Under the pieces are notes generated by a model. That model made no database searches, had not been told where the DNA came from, and saw only the letters and a list, made by a program, of their open reading frames with translations. DNA of 64,000 nucleotides from the NCBI RefSeq assembly GCF_029910535.1, contig NZ_CP069362.1, positions 1,612,001 through 1,676,000 of the forward strand, read 5' to 3'. This DNA comes from Marinitoga aeolica (GTDB taxonomy: Bacteria > Thermotogota > Thermotogae > Petrotogales > Petrotogaceae). Shown in pieces: positions 17,420-26,548 of this stretch. Position numbers and translations under genes: made by a program. How positions within the stretch are numbered: the first letter of the stretch is position 1; each line of letters opens with the position of its first letter.

Positions 17420-17838
17420 ATTTTATGGAAAAATTAAGAAAAGGAATTTTAAATAGTGATGATGTAAAATCATTAAATTTTGTTGTATCAAAAATAAGTG
17501 AAAATGCTTTGAAATTATCCCGTATTGAAAAACAAAGAATTGAACTTTTTGAAAAAATTGCGATTGAGAGCAAAATAAAAAATACATTAAAAGATTTTAT
17601 AAAGTATTTCTCATCTGTAGATAATGAGTTTGTTGATATGTTAAGAGAATTAGAAAAAAAATTAGTAGAAGTATCTTCTCTAAATAATATTTTAAAGGAT
17701 TTATTAAAGGCAAAATTAGAATACAACGATATATTAATAAAGTTATTTATTGAACCAAAAAATAACGTGCCAGTTTATAATAAAAATGGATTATATAATA
17801 AACCAATTGAACAGGGTAAAACAAATTGGCGGGGTTGA
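17356..17838 (+). CDS. flgN: FlgN-like flagellar export chaperone
   Basis: 160 aa, almost entirely helical with long amphipathic stretches (residues 10-125) and a polar tail (about 135-160) ending NKPIEQGKTNWRG, as in FlgN-family chaperones for FlgK and FlgL. Position between flgM and flgK is the usual one. The ATG at 17356 is one base after the flgM stop and eight bases after GGAGG. Sequence identity in this family is low, so the call leans on synteny and helical pattern. Confidence 0.75.
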   Translation: MPDINIKSIIHEELNILVDLFYFMEKLRKGILNSDDVKSLNFVVSKISENALKLSRIEKQRIELFEKIAIESKIKNTLKDFIKYFSSVDNEFVDMLRELEKKLVEVSSLNNILKDLLKAKLEYNDILIKLFIEPKNNVPVYNKNGLYNKPIEQGKTNWRG

Positions 17839-17847
17839 GGTGGTAAA

Positions 17848-20772
17848 ATGTCATTATTTAATACGTTACATACGGGTGTTTCTGGTATTTTTACAAATAA
17901 AATGGCAATGAATGCAGTATCCCAAAATATTGCAAATGCAAATAACACTGATTATTCAAGAAGACAGATAAATATGACAACGAATAACACCATAAATTAT
18001 GGTGGTTTTGAATTGGGAACTGGATCTAAAATTGAATCAATAGAAAGGGTTAGAGATAAATTTTTGGATATACAATATAGAAAATATAATAGTAATTATG
18101 GTTATTGGAAAACAATGAATTCTAATTTAAACTATATCCAATCACTTTATGGCGAACCATCAGAAGATGGTTTTAGAAGGTCATTTGATGATTTTTGGGG
18201 ATCAATACATAAAATTTTATCTGAACCTACAGTTCCTGAAAATAAGAGAGAGCTTGTTTATAAAGCACAGGAACTTTCGAATAAAATGAATAGTTTATAT
18301 TCAGATATTGAAAGTGTTCAGGAAAACTTAAACAACGATGTAGAAAAAAATGTAAAAGATATAAATTCTAAATTAAGTGAATTAGCAGAATTAAACAAAC
18401 AGATAAAAGAATTAAAAGCACAAAATATAGATGCTAATGATTTATTGGATAAAAGAGATAAAATTTTAGATGAATTATCTGAAAAAATGGATTTTACAAC
18501 TAATGAGAAAAAAGATGGGCAAATAAGCATAATATTAAAAAATCATGAAATCTTAAATGGAGAAATATATAAAAAATTAAGTGTAAAAGAGGTAAATAAT
18601 AAAAATTATGTATTTGTAGATAATGGAATGTTGGATATAAAAAAAGGTTCTTTAGGAGCAACTATAGAATTAAGAGATAATATAATAAAGGATCATTTGA
18701 ATAGATTAAATGAACTGGCAGCTACATTTTACGATACATTAAATTTAATTCATGAAGAAGGATATGATGTAACAGGAACAATAAGAGGGATGAATTTTTT
18801 TAATGAACTAGAATCGGGTAATTTAGAAACAGATAAATTGAGAAGGATTTCTGGAAATATTTTATTGAGCGGGGAACCGAAAAATTATGTTGATAGTTAT
18901 ATAAAATTTAATCAAAATACAATAAGCGATATAAAAGTTAATTTTGACATAAATTCTGGTGAATTAATCAATATTGAAGATGGTTTTGAAGATAATAGTA
19001 ATTATACCGCAACAATAAACTCTGGTGAAACACTTGATAATTTAAATGTAGGAAATAAATTTAGAGGTAACTTTAATTATAAATATAGTACCCAAAATGG
19101 TGGATTACTGACGTTTGATAACGAAGGTGGAGCTTCGCTTGATAATCGATTAATTATAGACTTTAACAGGAATATTTTCAAACAATTAGGAATGCCAACG
19201 AAAGATATTAATGCATTAAAATGGACAGATGTTCCTCCAACAACAATGCAGGGAATAATGACATTTAAAGGTCCTGGAAACTATTCGGAAACTCTAAATT
19301 TACAGGGAGTTACTACATTAAACGAAATTGCGCAGAGAATTAATACCGATGCAGATGGTGATGGGAATAATGATGGAGGATTAAAATTAGTAAGAGCTTT
19401 TGTAAGGGATAATGAATTATATATAGTTCCAACTGATAAATCTTATTTAGATATGAAAAATGTAATAATAGACGACCCAAATGGTATGCTTCATGAAATG
19501 AATTCTAATACAGTAAGTTTATCTGTACTTGACCCTTCACAAAATTCTTTAAAAAATTCATTTGGGTTATATGCTTATAAAACTAAGAGTTTTGATTTAT
19601 CCTCTTATTCTGCAACGGATAATGTAAATATAACAATAAATTATAAAGATAGTACTCCACAATACACCGCAACAATAGCAAAGTCAGGTTTAAATGGAAG
19701 CACAATAGGAACTAATAATGAATTTCAAATTGTACAAAATGGAGAAGAGTTTGAGGTTTTGCCAGGTGCTGATGGAAATACATTTAGTTGGGATAACGTT
19801 GATAATATTGAAATAAAAGTTGGAACCGACACAATAAAATTGGAGAATTTTTATTATGATGAATCATCTGCTTCGACCAAACTTGTTAATCAAGGATGGG
19901 CTATTGATACACAGAGTGCAAAATTGAAACTAAAATCTGATCAGGATTTAAAATGGAGAATGGATTTTCTTGATTTTGGATCATTTATTTCAATTCAAGG
20001 TAAGAAAGTTCAAATAGATTTTCACAGAGATACTTTAGAAAGTTTAGCGGAAAAGATTAATCAAACAAATACAGGTGTTTTATCATATTTCACCCCTGGT
20101 GGAAGGTTTGTACTGAAGGCGGATAAAACGCTTAATTATGATTTAAAAAATGCTGAAATTAAAGGCCCTGAGAGATTATTTGAAATGCTTGGATTATGGA
20201 AACATGAGGATTCTACACAAGCATATTCTGAAAACTTTACACTATTAAACCCGGATTATGACGCAGCAACATTAGAAAATAAATTAAAATACACCTCAAA
20301 ATTTATATTATCAGATAATGTAAAAGTTGCAAAAAATTTAAGAGTAAAAGATTTTCTTTTAAACAATCCAGATATGCTTGCTATGGATATAGGAAAAAAA
20401 GTTGATACTGATAATGATGGAGATGTGGATACAATTCTTCCAACTGGAGAACATTCATCTTCATTGTGGGAAGAAGGGTATTTATTAAAAAGTGCTAAAA
20501 TTTTTTCAGATGGAAGACATGATTTTGAAGATTATATTTCAGATATGATTACTGATGTTGGTTTATCAGGAGAAAAAGCAAAAAGAATGGAAATCAATAC
20601 AGATAGTTTAAGAACAGAGTATCTTAACCAGCGAGAAAGTGTAAAAGGAGTTTCATTAGATGAAGAAATGGCAAATATGATAAAATATCAACAAGCATTT
20701 AATGCAGCAGCAAAAGTAATCAATGTAGTGGATGGAATGCTTGATAGGATAATTAATGGATTGATGAGGTGA
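17848..20772 (+). CDS. flgK: Flagellar hook-associated protein 1 (FlgK)
   Basis: 974 aa, much longer than the E. coli protein (547). The N-terminal rod/hook motif (SLFNTLHTGVSGI...NAVSQNIANANNTDYSRRQ) and C-terminal helix (GVSLDEEMANMIKYQQAFNAAAKVINVVDGMLDRI) are complete, so the extra length is in the middle, surface-exposed domains. Two calcium-loop-like motifs, DADGDGNND (near 500) and DTDNDGDVD (near 853), occur in the insert. Forms the hook-filament junction with FlgL. Confidence 0.93.
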   Translation: MSLFNTLHTGVSGIFTNKMAMNAVSQNIANANNTDYSRRQINMTTNNTINYGGFELGTGSKIESIERVRDKFLDIQYRKYNSNYGYWKTMNSNLNYIQSLYGEPSEDGFRRSFDDFWGSIHKILSEPTVPENKRELVYKAQELSNKMNSLYSDIESVQENLNNDVEKNVKDINSKLSELAELNKQIKELKAQNIDANDLLDKRDKILDELSEKMDFTTNEKKDGQISIILKNHEILNGEIYKKLSVKEVNNKNYVFVDNGMLDIKKGSLGATIELRDNIIKDHLNRLNELAATFYDTLNLIHEEGYDVTGTIRGMNFFNELESGNLETDKLRRISGNILLSGEPKNYVDSYIKFNQNTISDIKVNFDINSGELINIEDGFEDNSNYTATINSGETLDNLNVGNKFRGNFNYKYSTQNGGLLTFDNEGGASLDNRLIIDFNRNIFKQLGMPTKDINALKWTDVPPTTMQGIMTFKGPGNYSETLNLQGVTTLNEIAQRINTDADGDGNNDGGLKLVRAFVRDNELYIVPTDKSYLDMKNVIIDDPNGMLHEMNSNTVSLSVLDPSQNSLKNSFGLYAYKTKSFDLSSYSATDNVNITINYKDSTPQYTATIAKSGLNGSTIGTNNEFQIVQNGEEFEVLPGADGNTFSWDNVDNIEIKVGTDTIKLENFYYDESSASTKLVNQGWAIDTQSAKLKLKSDQDLKWRMDFLDFGSFISIQGKKVQIDFHRDTLESLAEKINQTNTGVLSYFTPGGRFVLKADKTLNYDLKNAEIKGPERLFEMLGLWKHEDSTQAYSENFTLLNPDYDAATLENKLKYTSKFILSDNVKVAKNLRVKDFLLNNPDMLAMDIGKKVDTDNDGDVDTILPTGEHSSSLWEEGYLLKSAKIFSDGRHDFEDYISDMITDVGLSGEKAKRMEINTDSLRTEYLNQRESVKGVSLDEEMANMIKYQQAFNAAAKVINVVDGMLDRIINGLMR

Positions 20773-20777
20773 TTAAT

Positions 20778-21674
20778 ATGAGAGTTACTCAAAGCATGAT
20801 AGCAAATAATGCTATAAATAATATTAGGAATTCAATGTTGAGGAGAGAAGAATTGAGTGAAGAGATATCAACAGGTAAAAGGATTACTAAACCTTCAGAT
20901 GATCCTGTTAATGCAGGAAAATCCAGTTATTTAATGAGTAGAAATAGATTATTGAATGGATATATAGAAGATATAAAAAACACAAGATCAGTGCTTGTTT
21001 ATTATGATACAGCATTACAGGAAATGCAAAATGTTAACCACAGAATAAAGGAATTAACAGTTCAAGCGGCTAATGATACGCAAACAGTTGAAGATAGACA
21101 TCATATTGCTCTTGAACTTAAGCAATTAAAAGAACATTTGTATAAATTAGCCAATACGCAAATTGGTGGTAAATATATTTTTGGTGGTGCAAAAACCAAT
21201 GTCCCACCAGTTAGAAAAGAAAATGAAACAGTTATAATTAATACCCCTCAGGAAGCAAATATAAGGGCTAAACTTCCTATAGAACATATAGACATTGAAT
21301 ATGGAGTAACAGTATATGATGTATTTAAAACAGATTCTGGAGAAACAGTTTTTGGAATATTAGATAGACTTATTAATTCTGCTGAAAGTGGGAATGATAA
21401 TGATATTGAAAGGGATTTAGGTTCTTTAGATAGTATTTTAAACAAAGTTAATGCAAATCTGGCAAGAGTGGGAAGTGTTGATAATATGCTTGAATCAATG
21501 GAAAAAAGGTTTGAAAAAGTTGTAGACAATAATACAAATATTATCAACGATTTAGTGGGGGCAGATTTGCCAAAAGCATTGAGTGATTTGTCTCTTGAAC
21601 AAACAACATTACAAGCGGCATTAAAAACAACTGCTCAGATATTACCACAATCCCTTGTGGATTTTATTAGATAG
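20778..21674 (+). CDS. flgL: Flagellar hook-associated protein 3 (FlgL)
   Basis: 298 aa, flagellin-like. The N-terminus RVTQSMIANNAINNIRNSM with TGKRITKPSDDPVNAGKSSYL is the FlgL counterpart of the flagellin D0/D1 domain; the C-terminus is coiled (LSLEQTTLQAALKTTAQILPQSLVDFI). The ATG at 20778 follows GAGGTGATTAAT, which itself contains the flgK stop. Joins hook-associated FlgK to the filament. Confidence 0.93.
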   Translation: MRVTQSMIANNAINNIRNSMLRREELSEEISTGKRITKPSDDPVNAGKSSYLMSRNRLLNGYIEDIKNTRSVLVYYDTALQEMQNVNHRIKELTVQAANDTQTVEDRHHIALELKQLKEHLYKLANTQIGGKYIFGGAKTNVPPVRKENETVIINTPQEANIRAKLPIEHIDIEYGVTVYDVFKTDSGETVFGILDRLINSAESGNDNDIERDLGSLDSILNKVNANLARVGSVDNMLESMEKRFEKVVDNNTNIINDLVGADLPKALSDLSLEQTTLQAALKTTAQILPQSLVDFIR

Positions 21675-21688
21675 GGAGGAGATTGAAA

Positions 21689-22669
21689 GTGGCACTGAAA
21701 AGCTATAAAACAAGAGTAGGAGAAATAGAAGTAGATGATAATGAGATCATTATTTTTGAAGAAGGGATTCCTGGATTTGAACATTTAAGAAAATTTGTTA
21801 TTCTCACGCTTGAAGAAACATATCCAATAATGTGGTTATTATCATTAGAAGATGAACTTGTTTCATTACCTATTATAGAGCCAAAGTTAATAAAAGTAGA
21901 TTATCAATTTAAATTTCCAGAAAAAATTGCGAATACTCTTGGTATAGAAAATGTAGATGATGCGGCTGTATTTGCGATAATGACAATACCACATGAAAAT
22001 CCTGAAGATGCAACTGTGAACTTAAAAGCGCCTTTAATAGTTTCCAAAAAAACCAATAAAGGAATTCAATATATATTAGATGACGAAAATTTATCAATAA
22101 AGCATAATATAAGAGATGAAATAATAGTTAGCCAACATATATTGGAAAAACAAATTAAAGAGGTTTCAAAATTATCTCAAAATAAGAAAAAATATGAAAC
22201 TAAATTTGGAGAAATAGAAATTGCGGATAGTGAAATAATAACATTTGAAAACGGAATTCCTGGATTTGAATATTTAAAGAAATTCTATATTTATTTTTCT
22301 AAAGAAACATTTCCAATTCAATGGCTATTATCTTTAGAAAATCCCGAAATTAGTTTTCCTGTAATTGATCCATTGCTTGTAAGAGTGGATTATGCATTTG
22401 AACTTTCAAAAGATATAGTTGAATATCTTTCAATTGAAAAGCCAGAGGATGTAAAGATATTTACAATAATGACAATACCACACGGTGATCCTGATAATAT
22501 TACAGTAAATTTAAAAGCTCCTCTTGTAATTTCAAAAGTGAATAATAAAGGGATTCAAATAATTTTGGAAAACGAAAAATATCATTTAAAGCATAATGTA
22601 AAAGAAGAAATTAAAAGAAGTGATGAAATATTAAAAAAGCAAGCACCTGAAAAAGAAAGGGGTGCATGA
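21689..22669 (+). CDS. fliW: Tandem (two-domain) FliW flagellar assembly factor
   Basis: 326 aa, about twice the usual FliW length. Two full FliW domains are visible: residues 1-150 and about 165-315. Each carries FGEIE/VGEIEV, a GIPGFE-LKKF/LRKF motif, PI-WLLSLE, an IMTIPH stretch and NLKAPLVIS/NLKAPLIVS, then IKHN/LKHN. FliW is known to bind flagellin and, when free, to inhibit CsrA. The GTG at 21689 is nine bases after GGAGG. The fusion of two divergent copies is unusual; csrA follows directly. Confidence 0.9.
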   Translation: MALKSYKTRVGEIEVDDNEIIIFEEGIPGFEHLRKFVILTLEETYPIMWLLSLEDELVSLPIIEPKLIKVDYQFKFPEKIANTLGIENVDDAAVFAIMTIPHENPEDATVNLKAPLIVSKKTNKGIQYILDDENLSIKHNIRDEIIVSQHILEKQIKEVSKLSQNKKKYETKFGEIEIADSEIITFENGIPGFEYLKKFYIYFSKETFPIQWLLSLENPEISFPVIDPLLVRVDYAFELSKDIVEYLSIEKPEDVKIFTIMTIPHGDPDNITVNLKAPLVISKVNNKGIQIILENEKYHLKHNVKEEIKRSDEILKKQAPEKERGA

Positions 22670-22670
22670 T

Positions 22671-22904
22671 ATGTTAGTACTTTCAAGAAAAAATGATGAA
22701 GGTATAACAATAATGATTGAAGATAAAATATTAAAAATAAAGGTTTTATCCATAGAAGGTAATGCAGTAAAAATTGGATTTGAAGGTCCAAAAGATTTTA
22801 AAATATATAGAGAAGAAGTTTATGAAAGTATAATGAAGGAAAATATTTCAGCAACTAAAGTAGAAGATATTTCACATGTGAAAAAGTTATTTGAAAAAAA
22901 ATAG
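22671..22904 (+). CDS. csrA: Carbon storage/translational regulator CsrA
   Basis: 77 aa RNA-binding homodimer. MLVLSRKNDEGITI at the start and the IYREEVY strand containing the RNA-contacting Arg are intact. The ATG at 22671 follows AGGGGTGCATGAT, and the fliW stop is one base upstream. The predicted target in this window is the fliC leader hairpin at 6313-6332. It ends the operon before a bidirectional terminator. Confidence 0.95.
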   Translation: MLVLSRKNDEGITIMIEDKILKIKVLSIEGNAVKIGFEGPKDFKIYREEVYESIMKENISATKVEDISHVKKLFEKK

Positions 22905-22921
22905 CCCTCAGGGCTATTTTT
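22896..22921. terminator. Bidirectional terminator between csrA and tsaB
   Basis: Stem ATAGCCC/GGGCTAT with loop TCA, flanked by A7 and T5, lying across the csrA stop and ending at the tsaB stop on the other strand. Confidence 0.85.
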
Positions 22922-23597
22922 AATTATATACGTCTTTATCTATTTTTATATTGTTTTTTTTCTCAAAGTTTTCAACTGCTAAGGGTTTTTGAAGATATAA
23001 AATCTTAAGATCTTTTGCCGGTATAGCTTTATCTTTATTTTTTTCAATATATTCGATAAACGATTTTACCGAATAATCAACAGGTAATATTTTATTTTTT
23101 AAATCCAACTTTTCTTTAAAATAAAGGCTTTCTTCACCAAGTAAATATGAATCTTGAATAACATCTTTTAAATTGTTAATAGAAATTAAATTAGGTGAAA
23201 ATATAGTTTTTTCATTTTCAAAAATATGTACATAAGCAGCATCAACACGAGCACGTTTTAATATAGCTATTTTTTCCTTTTTAAAAGGGCCATTATAACT
23301 ATCAAATAGTATCTCAGTAGAAATGACAGGAACAACTGTTTTAGTTTTGTTAAAAAGCATTCCCTGCAAAGAAGCAATGGAAATTCTAATTCCTGTAAAA
23401 GACCCAGGCCCTATGGTACAACCGAATAGATCAATATCCTCTATATTTATATTATTATTTTTTAAAAGTTTATTTATTAAAGAAACAATATAACTTCCTG
23501 AATTTTTTTCGAAGTTGTTTTCATAATAAATAGAATTATCTTTTTTTAAAGCTATTAAAAGTCCTTTATTAGAAGCATCTATACCCAAAATATTCAA
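22920..23597 (-). CDS. tsaB: tRNA threonylcarbamoyladenosine biosynthesis protein TsaB
   Basis: 225 aa ASKHA-fold partner of TsaD in making t6A37 on ANN-decoding tRNAs. Seen: N-terminal ILGIDASNKG and the family motif GPGSFTGIRI near residue 75. A TTG at 23597 after AGGTGGTGATA is the best start; upstream sequence in frame would run into that ribosome binding site. It is divergent from the next gene with only 28 bases between start codons, so at least one promoter must lie inside a coding region. Confidence 0.85.
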   Translation of the reverse strand: MNILGIDASNKGLLIALKKDNSIYYENNFEKNSGSYIVSLINKLLKNNNINIEDIDLFGCTIGPGSFTGIRISIASLQGMLFNKTKTVVPVISTEILFDSYNGPFKKEKIAILKRARVDAAYVHIFENEKTIFSPNLISINNLKDVIQDSYLLGEESLYFKEKLDLKNKILPVDYSVKSFIEYIEKNKDKAIPAKDLKILYLQKPLAVENFEKKNNIKIDKDVYN

Positions 23598-23625
23598 AAT
23601 ATCACCACCTGAAAGGAGAATGTAT

Positions 23626-24165
23626 ATGCCCAATTTTAAAACACATATAATAACGGGAATATTATTTTATCCTACATATTTTTTATTATATTCATTTATT
23701 ATGGATATGATAAATATAAAATTTTATCCAGATGAATCACTTATATTACTTTCATTTTTTTTCTTTGTTTTGGGATCTGATTTACCAGATGTAGATCATA
23801 ATTTTTCTTTAATAAATAAGTTTTTTCGAATACTATTAGTTGGTCTTGGTATATATTCTATATTTAAATTAAAAATGTATTATGATTTTCTTTCGTTTTT
23901 ACCACTGAAAGCTTATATTTTAAAAACATTATATATAATAATAGGTATTGTGGTAGGCGGAATTATAGGATTTTTATTTAATTATATAACAAAACATAGA
24001 GGGAGATGGCATAGCCCTTTAACAGGTTTTTTACTCGGCATAATCACGTACTATTTAAAATCAAATAATTACTATTTATTTGATAGTGAAGCTTTATTTT
24101 TAGCTTTATCTTTGACAATAGGATTTTATGTTCATTTATTTCTTGATTTTCATTTTAAATCCTGA
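23626..24165 (+). CDS. YdjM-type (DUF457-like) membrane-bound metal-dependent hydrolase family protein
   Basis: 179 aa with about four hydrophobic segments. Family-like metal-binding motifs: N-terminal KTHIITG, GSDLPDVDH (near 52-60), HRGRWHSPLTG (near 125-135) and a C-terminal HLFLDFHF. These His/Asp motifs are typical of the YdjM/DUF457 group, whose biochemical activity is poorly defined. AAGGAG lies seven bases before the ATG. It converges on and overlaps the end of the next minus-strand gene by 16 bases. Confidence 0.75.
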   Translation: MPNFKTHIITGILFYPTYFLLYSFIMDMINIKFYPDESLILLSFFFFVLGSDLPDVDHNFSLINKFFRILLVGLGIYSIFKLKMYYDFLSFLPLKAYILKTLYIIIGIVVGGIIGFLFNYITKHRGRWHSPLTGFLLGIITYYLKSNNYYLFDSEALFLALSLTIGFYVHLFLDFHFKS

Positions 24166-25532
24166 GATTGTCTTTTTTTATGTGCCGTTTTATATGCCAT
24201 CATAGCTTGTTCAACTTCATTTAATTCTTCTAAAATACGTGCCATTAAGATATATGTCTTATAATCATCTGGATCTTTAACCAAAATCTTTTCTGTTAGT
24301 TTTAATGCAGGTTTATACAGTTTTAAATTCATATAAAATTCTACACTTTTACGAGTAGGAACAAAATAAGGAATAAAGAATATAATTAATATTGAAAAAA
24401 TCAGTAACCCTATAATATAAAATATCAAATTATTATTTTTTGAATTTTTTTGTGTTGTAGCAATATTATTTGATGTTGTACTTTTTGATGAACTGCTTTG
24501 ATTATTTTTGGAATTTGATTTTAAAGATGATTCGAAAATGGTATTTTTCAGTTTTAATAATTCTTCTTTTAATGGTTCAGGTGATTTGTCTATTAAAGTT
24601 GTAAGTTTGGCTGGTACACTTTTAAATATGATTTTATTAGAACTTTCAATTCTAATATTAATAGTTTTTATTATACCTGCAAGTAGAGTATATAAAGTAC
24701 CTTTTTCTATACCTAAATTTAATGTTTGGTCAGTAATATTCAAGATATTTAATGTAAAGCTTTCTAATTTTTCTGGTTCGATTATATATATATTTGAAGA
24801 AAGTTCTCCGATTTCTGTTTTAAGATCAAAATATTTTTTTAATAAAGAATAAGTTTGTAATTCCTCTGTATTAATAATTCCTAGACGTTTTAAAAAATCT
24901 AAAAGTTTATATGCCCCAAGATAGTTGTTTTCATCTAAAAAATAAGTGGAATTGTTTAAAATGGTATTAATTTCATTAATTTTTGATTTTGGTACAAACT
25001 TAGTAACAAAATTTTCCATATCTTTATCCAGGAACACAGGTGATTTAATAGATTTGTCTACAAATATTTGCAAAAATCCTTGATATGAAAAAGGGGATAC
25101 ATATTTCTCCAGACCATTTAGTTTATAAAGGTATTTATATGAGTTTAATTCAATAATTCCAGTTTCAAGTGTTCTTTTTACAACTAAAGGAATTTGAGGA
25201 AAAATTTTAAGAATTAATTGAGTTTCGTTCTCACTTAAAGTGCTATTATATAATCCAAGAGAATTACAAAATTTATTAAAATTTTCCTGAATTAATGGTT
25301 CAAAAAAGGGTGCATTTTTATAATTTTCATAAAAATACTTTTTTGCAGATAGAATTTCACCTAAAATACCAATAGAAGGATTATTAGGGTTTTCAGCAAT
25401 AAACTTTACAAACTCACCCCATGATTGGTTTAATGTATTTGGCATTTTTGAAAGGTTTCTAATATCATCTATAGTCATTGAAAATGACAGAATAGTGATT
25501 ATTAAACTAATGAAAACAAAAAATCTTTTCAT
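24150..25532 (-). CDS. Unknown exported, C-terminally membrane-anchored protein with TPR-like tail
   Basis: 460 aa. Signal peptide (residues 1-19), a large helical region (20-325), a Ser/Asn/Thr-rich linker (about 330-365), one membrane helix (about 368-390) and a 65-residue C-terminal tail that reads like one to two TPR units (YKPALKLTEKILVKDPDDYKTYILMARILEELNEVEQA in two halves). No family recognised. GAGGAGTTAAG precedes the ATG at 25532. Last gene of the rsmB-ansA-AI-2E run, overlapping its upstream neighbour's end by a few bases or nearly so. Confidence 0.6.
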   Translation of the reverse strand: MKRFFVFISLIITILSFSMTIDDIRNLSKMPNTLNQSWGEFVKFIAENPNNPSIGILGEILSAKKYFYENYKNAPFFEPLIQENFNKFCNSLGLYNSTLSENETQLILKIFPQIPLVVKRTLETGIIELNSYKYLYKLNGLEKYVSPFSYQGFLQIFVDKSIKSPVFLDKDMENFVTKFVPKSKINEINTILNNSTYFLDENNYLGAYKLLDFLKRLGIINTEELQTYSLLKKYFDLKTEIGELSSNIYIIEPEKLESFTLNILNITDQTLNLGIEKGTLYTLLAGIIKTINIRIESSNKIIFKSVPAKLTTLIDKSPEPLKEELLKLKNTIFESSLKSNSKNNQSSSSKSTTSNNIATTQKNSKNNNLIFYIIGLLIFSILIIFFIPYFVPTRKSVEFYMNLKLYKPALKLTEKILVKDPDDYKTYILMARILEELNEVEQAMMAYKTAHKKRQSQDLK

Positions 25533-25533
25533 C

Positions 25534-26547
25534 TTAACTCCTCTCAAGTTCTGGTTTTATATATATTTGCCAGAATACTTTTATAATCATTGCAGTTGGA
25601 ACAGCAATTAATGCACCAGTTAAACTTATAATAGAGCCAAGAATTAAAAGAGAAAATATAGTAATTACAGGGTTAATTCTTCCATAATCTTTCATTATTG
25701 ATATAAATATAATAAAAGCTATTCCATGTATTATAGACATAATAAGTAAAAAAAGAAGCATTGTGGTCAACCCGCTCGAAATTCCTACTACAATCATAGG
25801 AATAAATTCAAGAACAACACCAATTACTGGAATAAAATTAGTGACAGCAGCCCAAAAACTCAACAACAACTGATATTTTATTCCTAAAAAAGACATAGCT
25901 AAAAAGGCAGAAACTCCAACAAATGCTGAAGCAAATAATGTTGCAACGACATAATGTTCTATTTGATTAAAAGATTCATCATAAAAGATCTTTGCCGAAT
26001 TACGTAAAGATTTAGGATACAAATATTGTAATTTCTCTTTAAATTGTTCAAAGTAAAAACTCAAATAAATAGACCCAATTGTTAAAAAGAATAAAAAGGT
26101 GAAAGCTTTTTGTCCATATGATGGAATTAACTCAATAAAATTAGAAAGCATTTCTATTAATTTAGGTTGTAGTGAATTCATAAAATTTTCTATATTATTA
26201 ACAATATTCTCAGGTTGATTTTTCAACAAAATTTTCCATGAGCCTTTTTGGAAGAAATCATTAAGGAAAACAACGAAATTGCTGATTTCTCTTATTACAG
26301 TTGGTATTAATAATACTAATAATAAGTATAAGAAAAATAATGAACTAATTAAAGAAAATATAGTAGCAATTTTCATTGGGATTTTTAGTTTGTTTAATCC
26401 TTTAGCGATTAAATTAATTGCTAAGACAAATCCTATTGTGAATATAATTATAGTAAAGACATCTCGTGAAATGAAAGTAATACTTATGAAAAGTAAAAAA
26501 TATAAAGCGGAAAATAAAGCGCCTTTTAAATTAGGGCTTAATTTCAT
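25534..26547 (-). CDS. AI-2E family (UPF0118/PerM) transporter
   Basis: 337 aa polytopic membrane protein with about eight segments and the family-typical order: N-terminal pair of helices, a central amphipathic region (about 95-150), then a C-terminal bundle with FIPVIGVVLEFIPM and GALIAVPTAMIIKV. The family includes the proposed AI-2 exporter TqsA and the Na+/H+ antiporter-type members; substrate unknown here. The ATG at 26547 is one base beyond the ansA stop, whose codons overlap the GGAG ribosome binding site. Confidence 0.85.
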   Translation of the reverse strand: MKLSPNLKGALFSALYFLLFISITFISRDVFTIIIFTIGFVLAINLIAKGLNKLKIPMKIATIFSLISSLFFLYLLLVLLIPTVIREISNFVVFLNDFFQKGSWKILLKNQPENIVNNIENFMNSLQPKLIEMLSNFIELIPSYGQKAFTFLFFLTIGSIYLSFYFEQFKEKLQYLYPKSLRNSAKIFYDESFNQIEHYVVATLFASAFVGVSAFLAMSFLGIKYQLLLSFWAAVTNFIPVIGVVLEFIPMIVVGISSGLTTMLLFLLIMSIIHGIAFIIFISIMKDYGRINPVITIFSLLILGSIISLTGALIAVPTAMIIKVFWQIYIKPELERS

Positions 26548-26548
26548 T

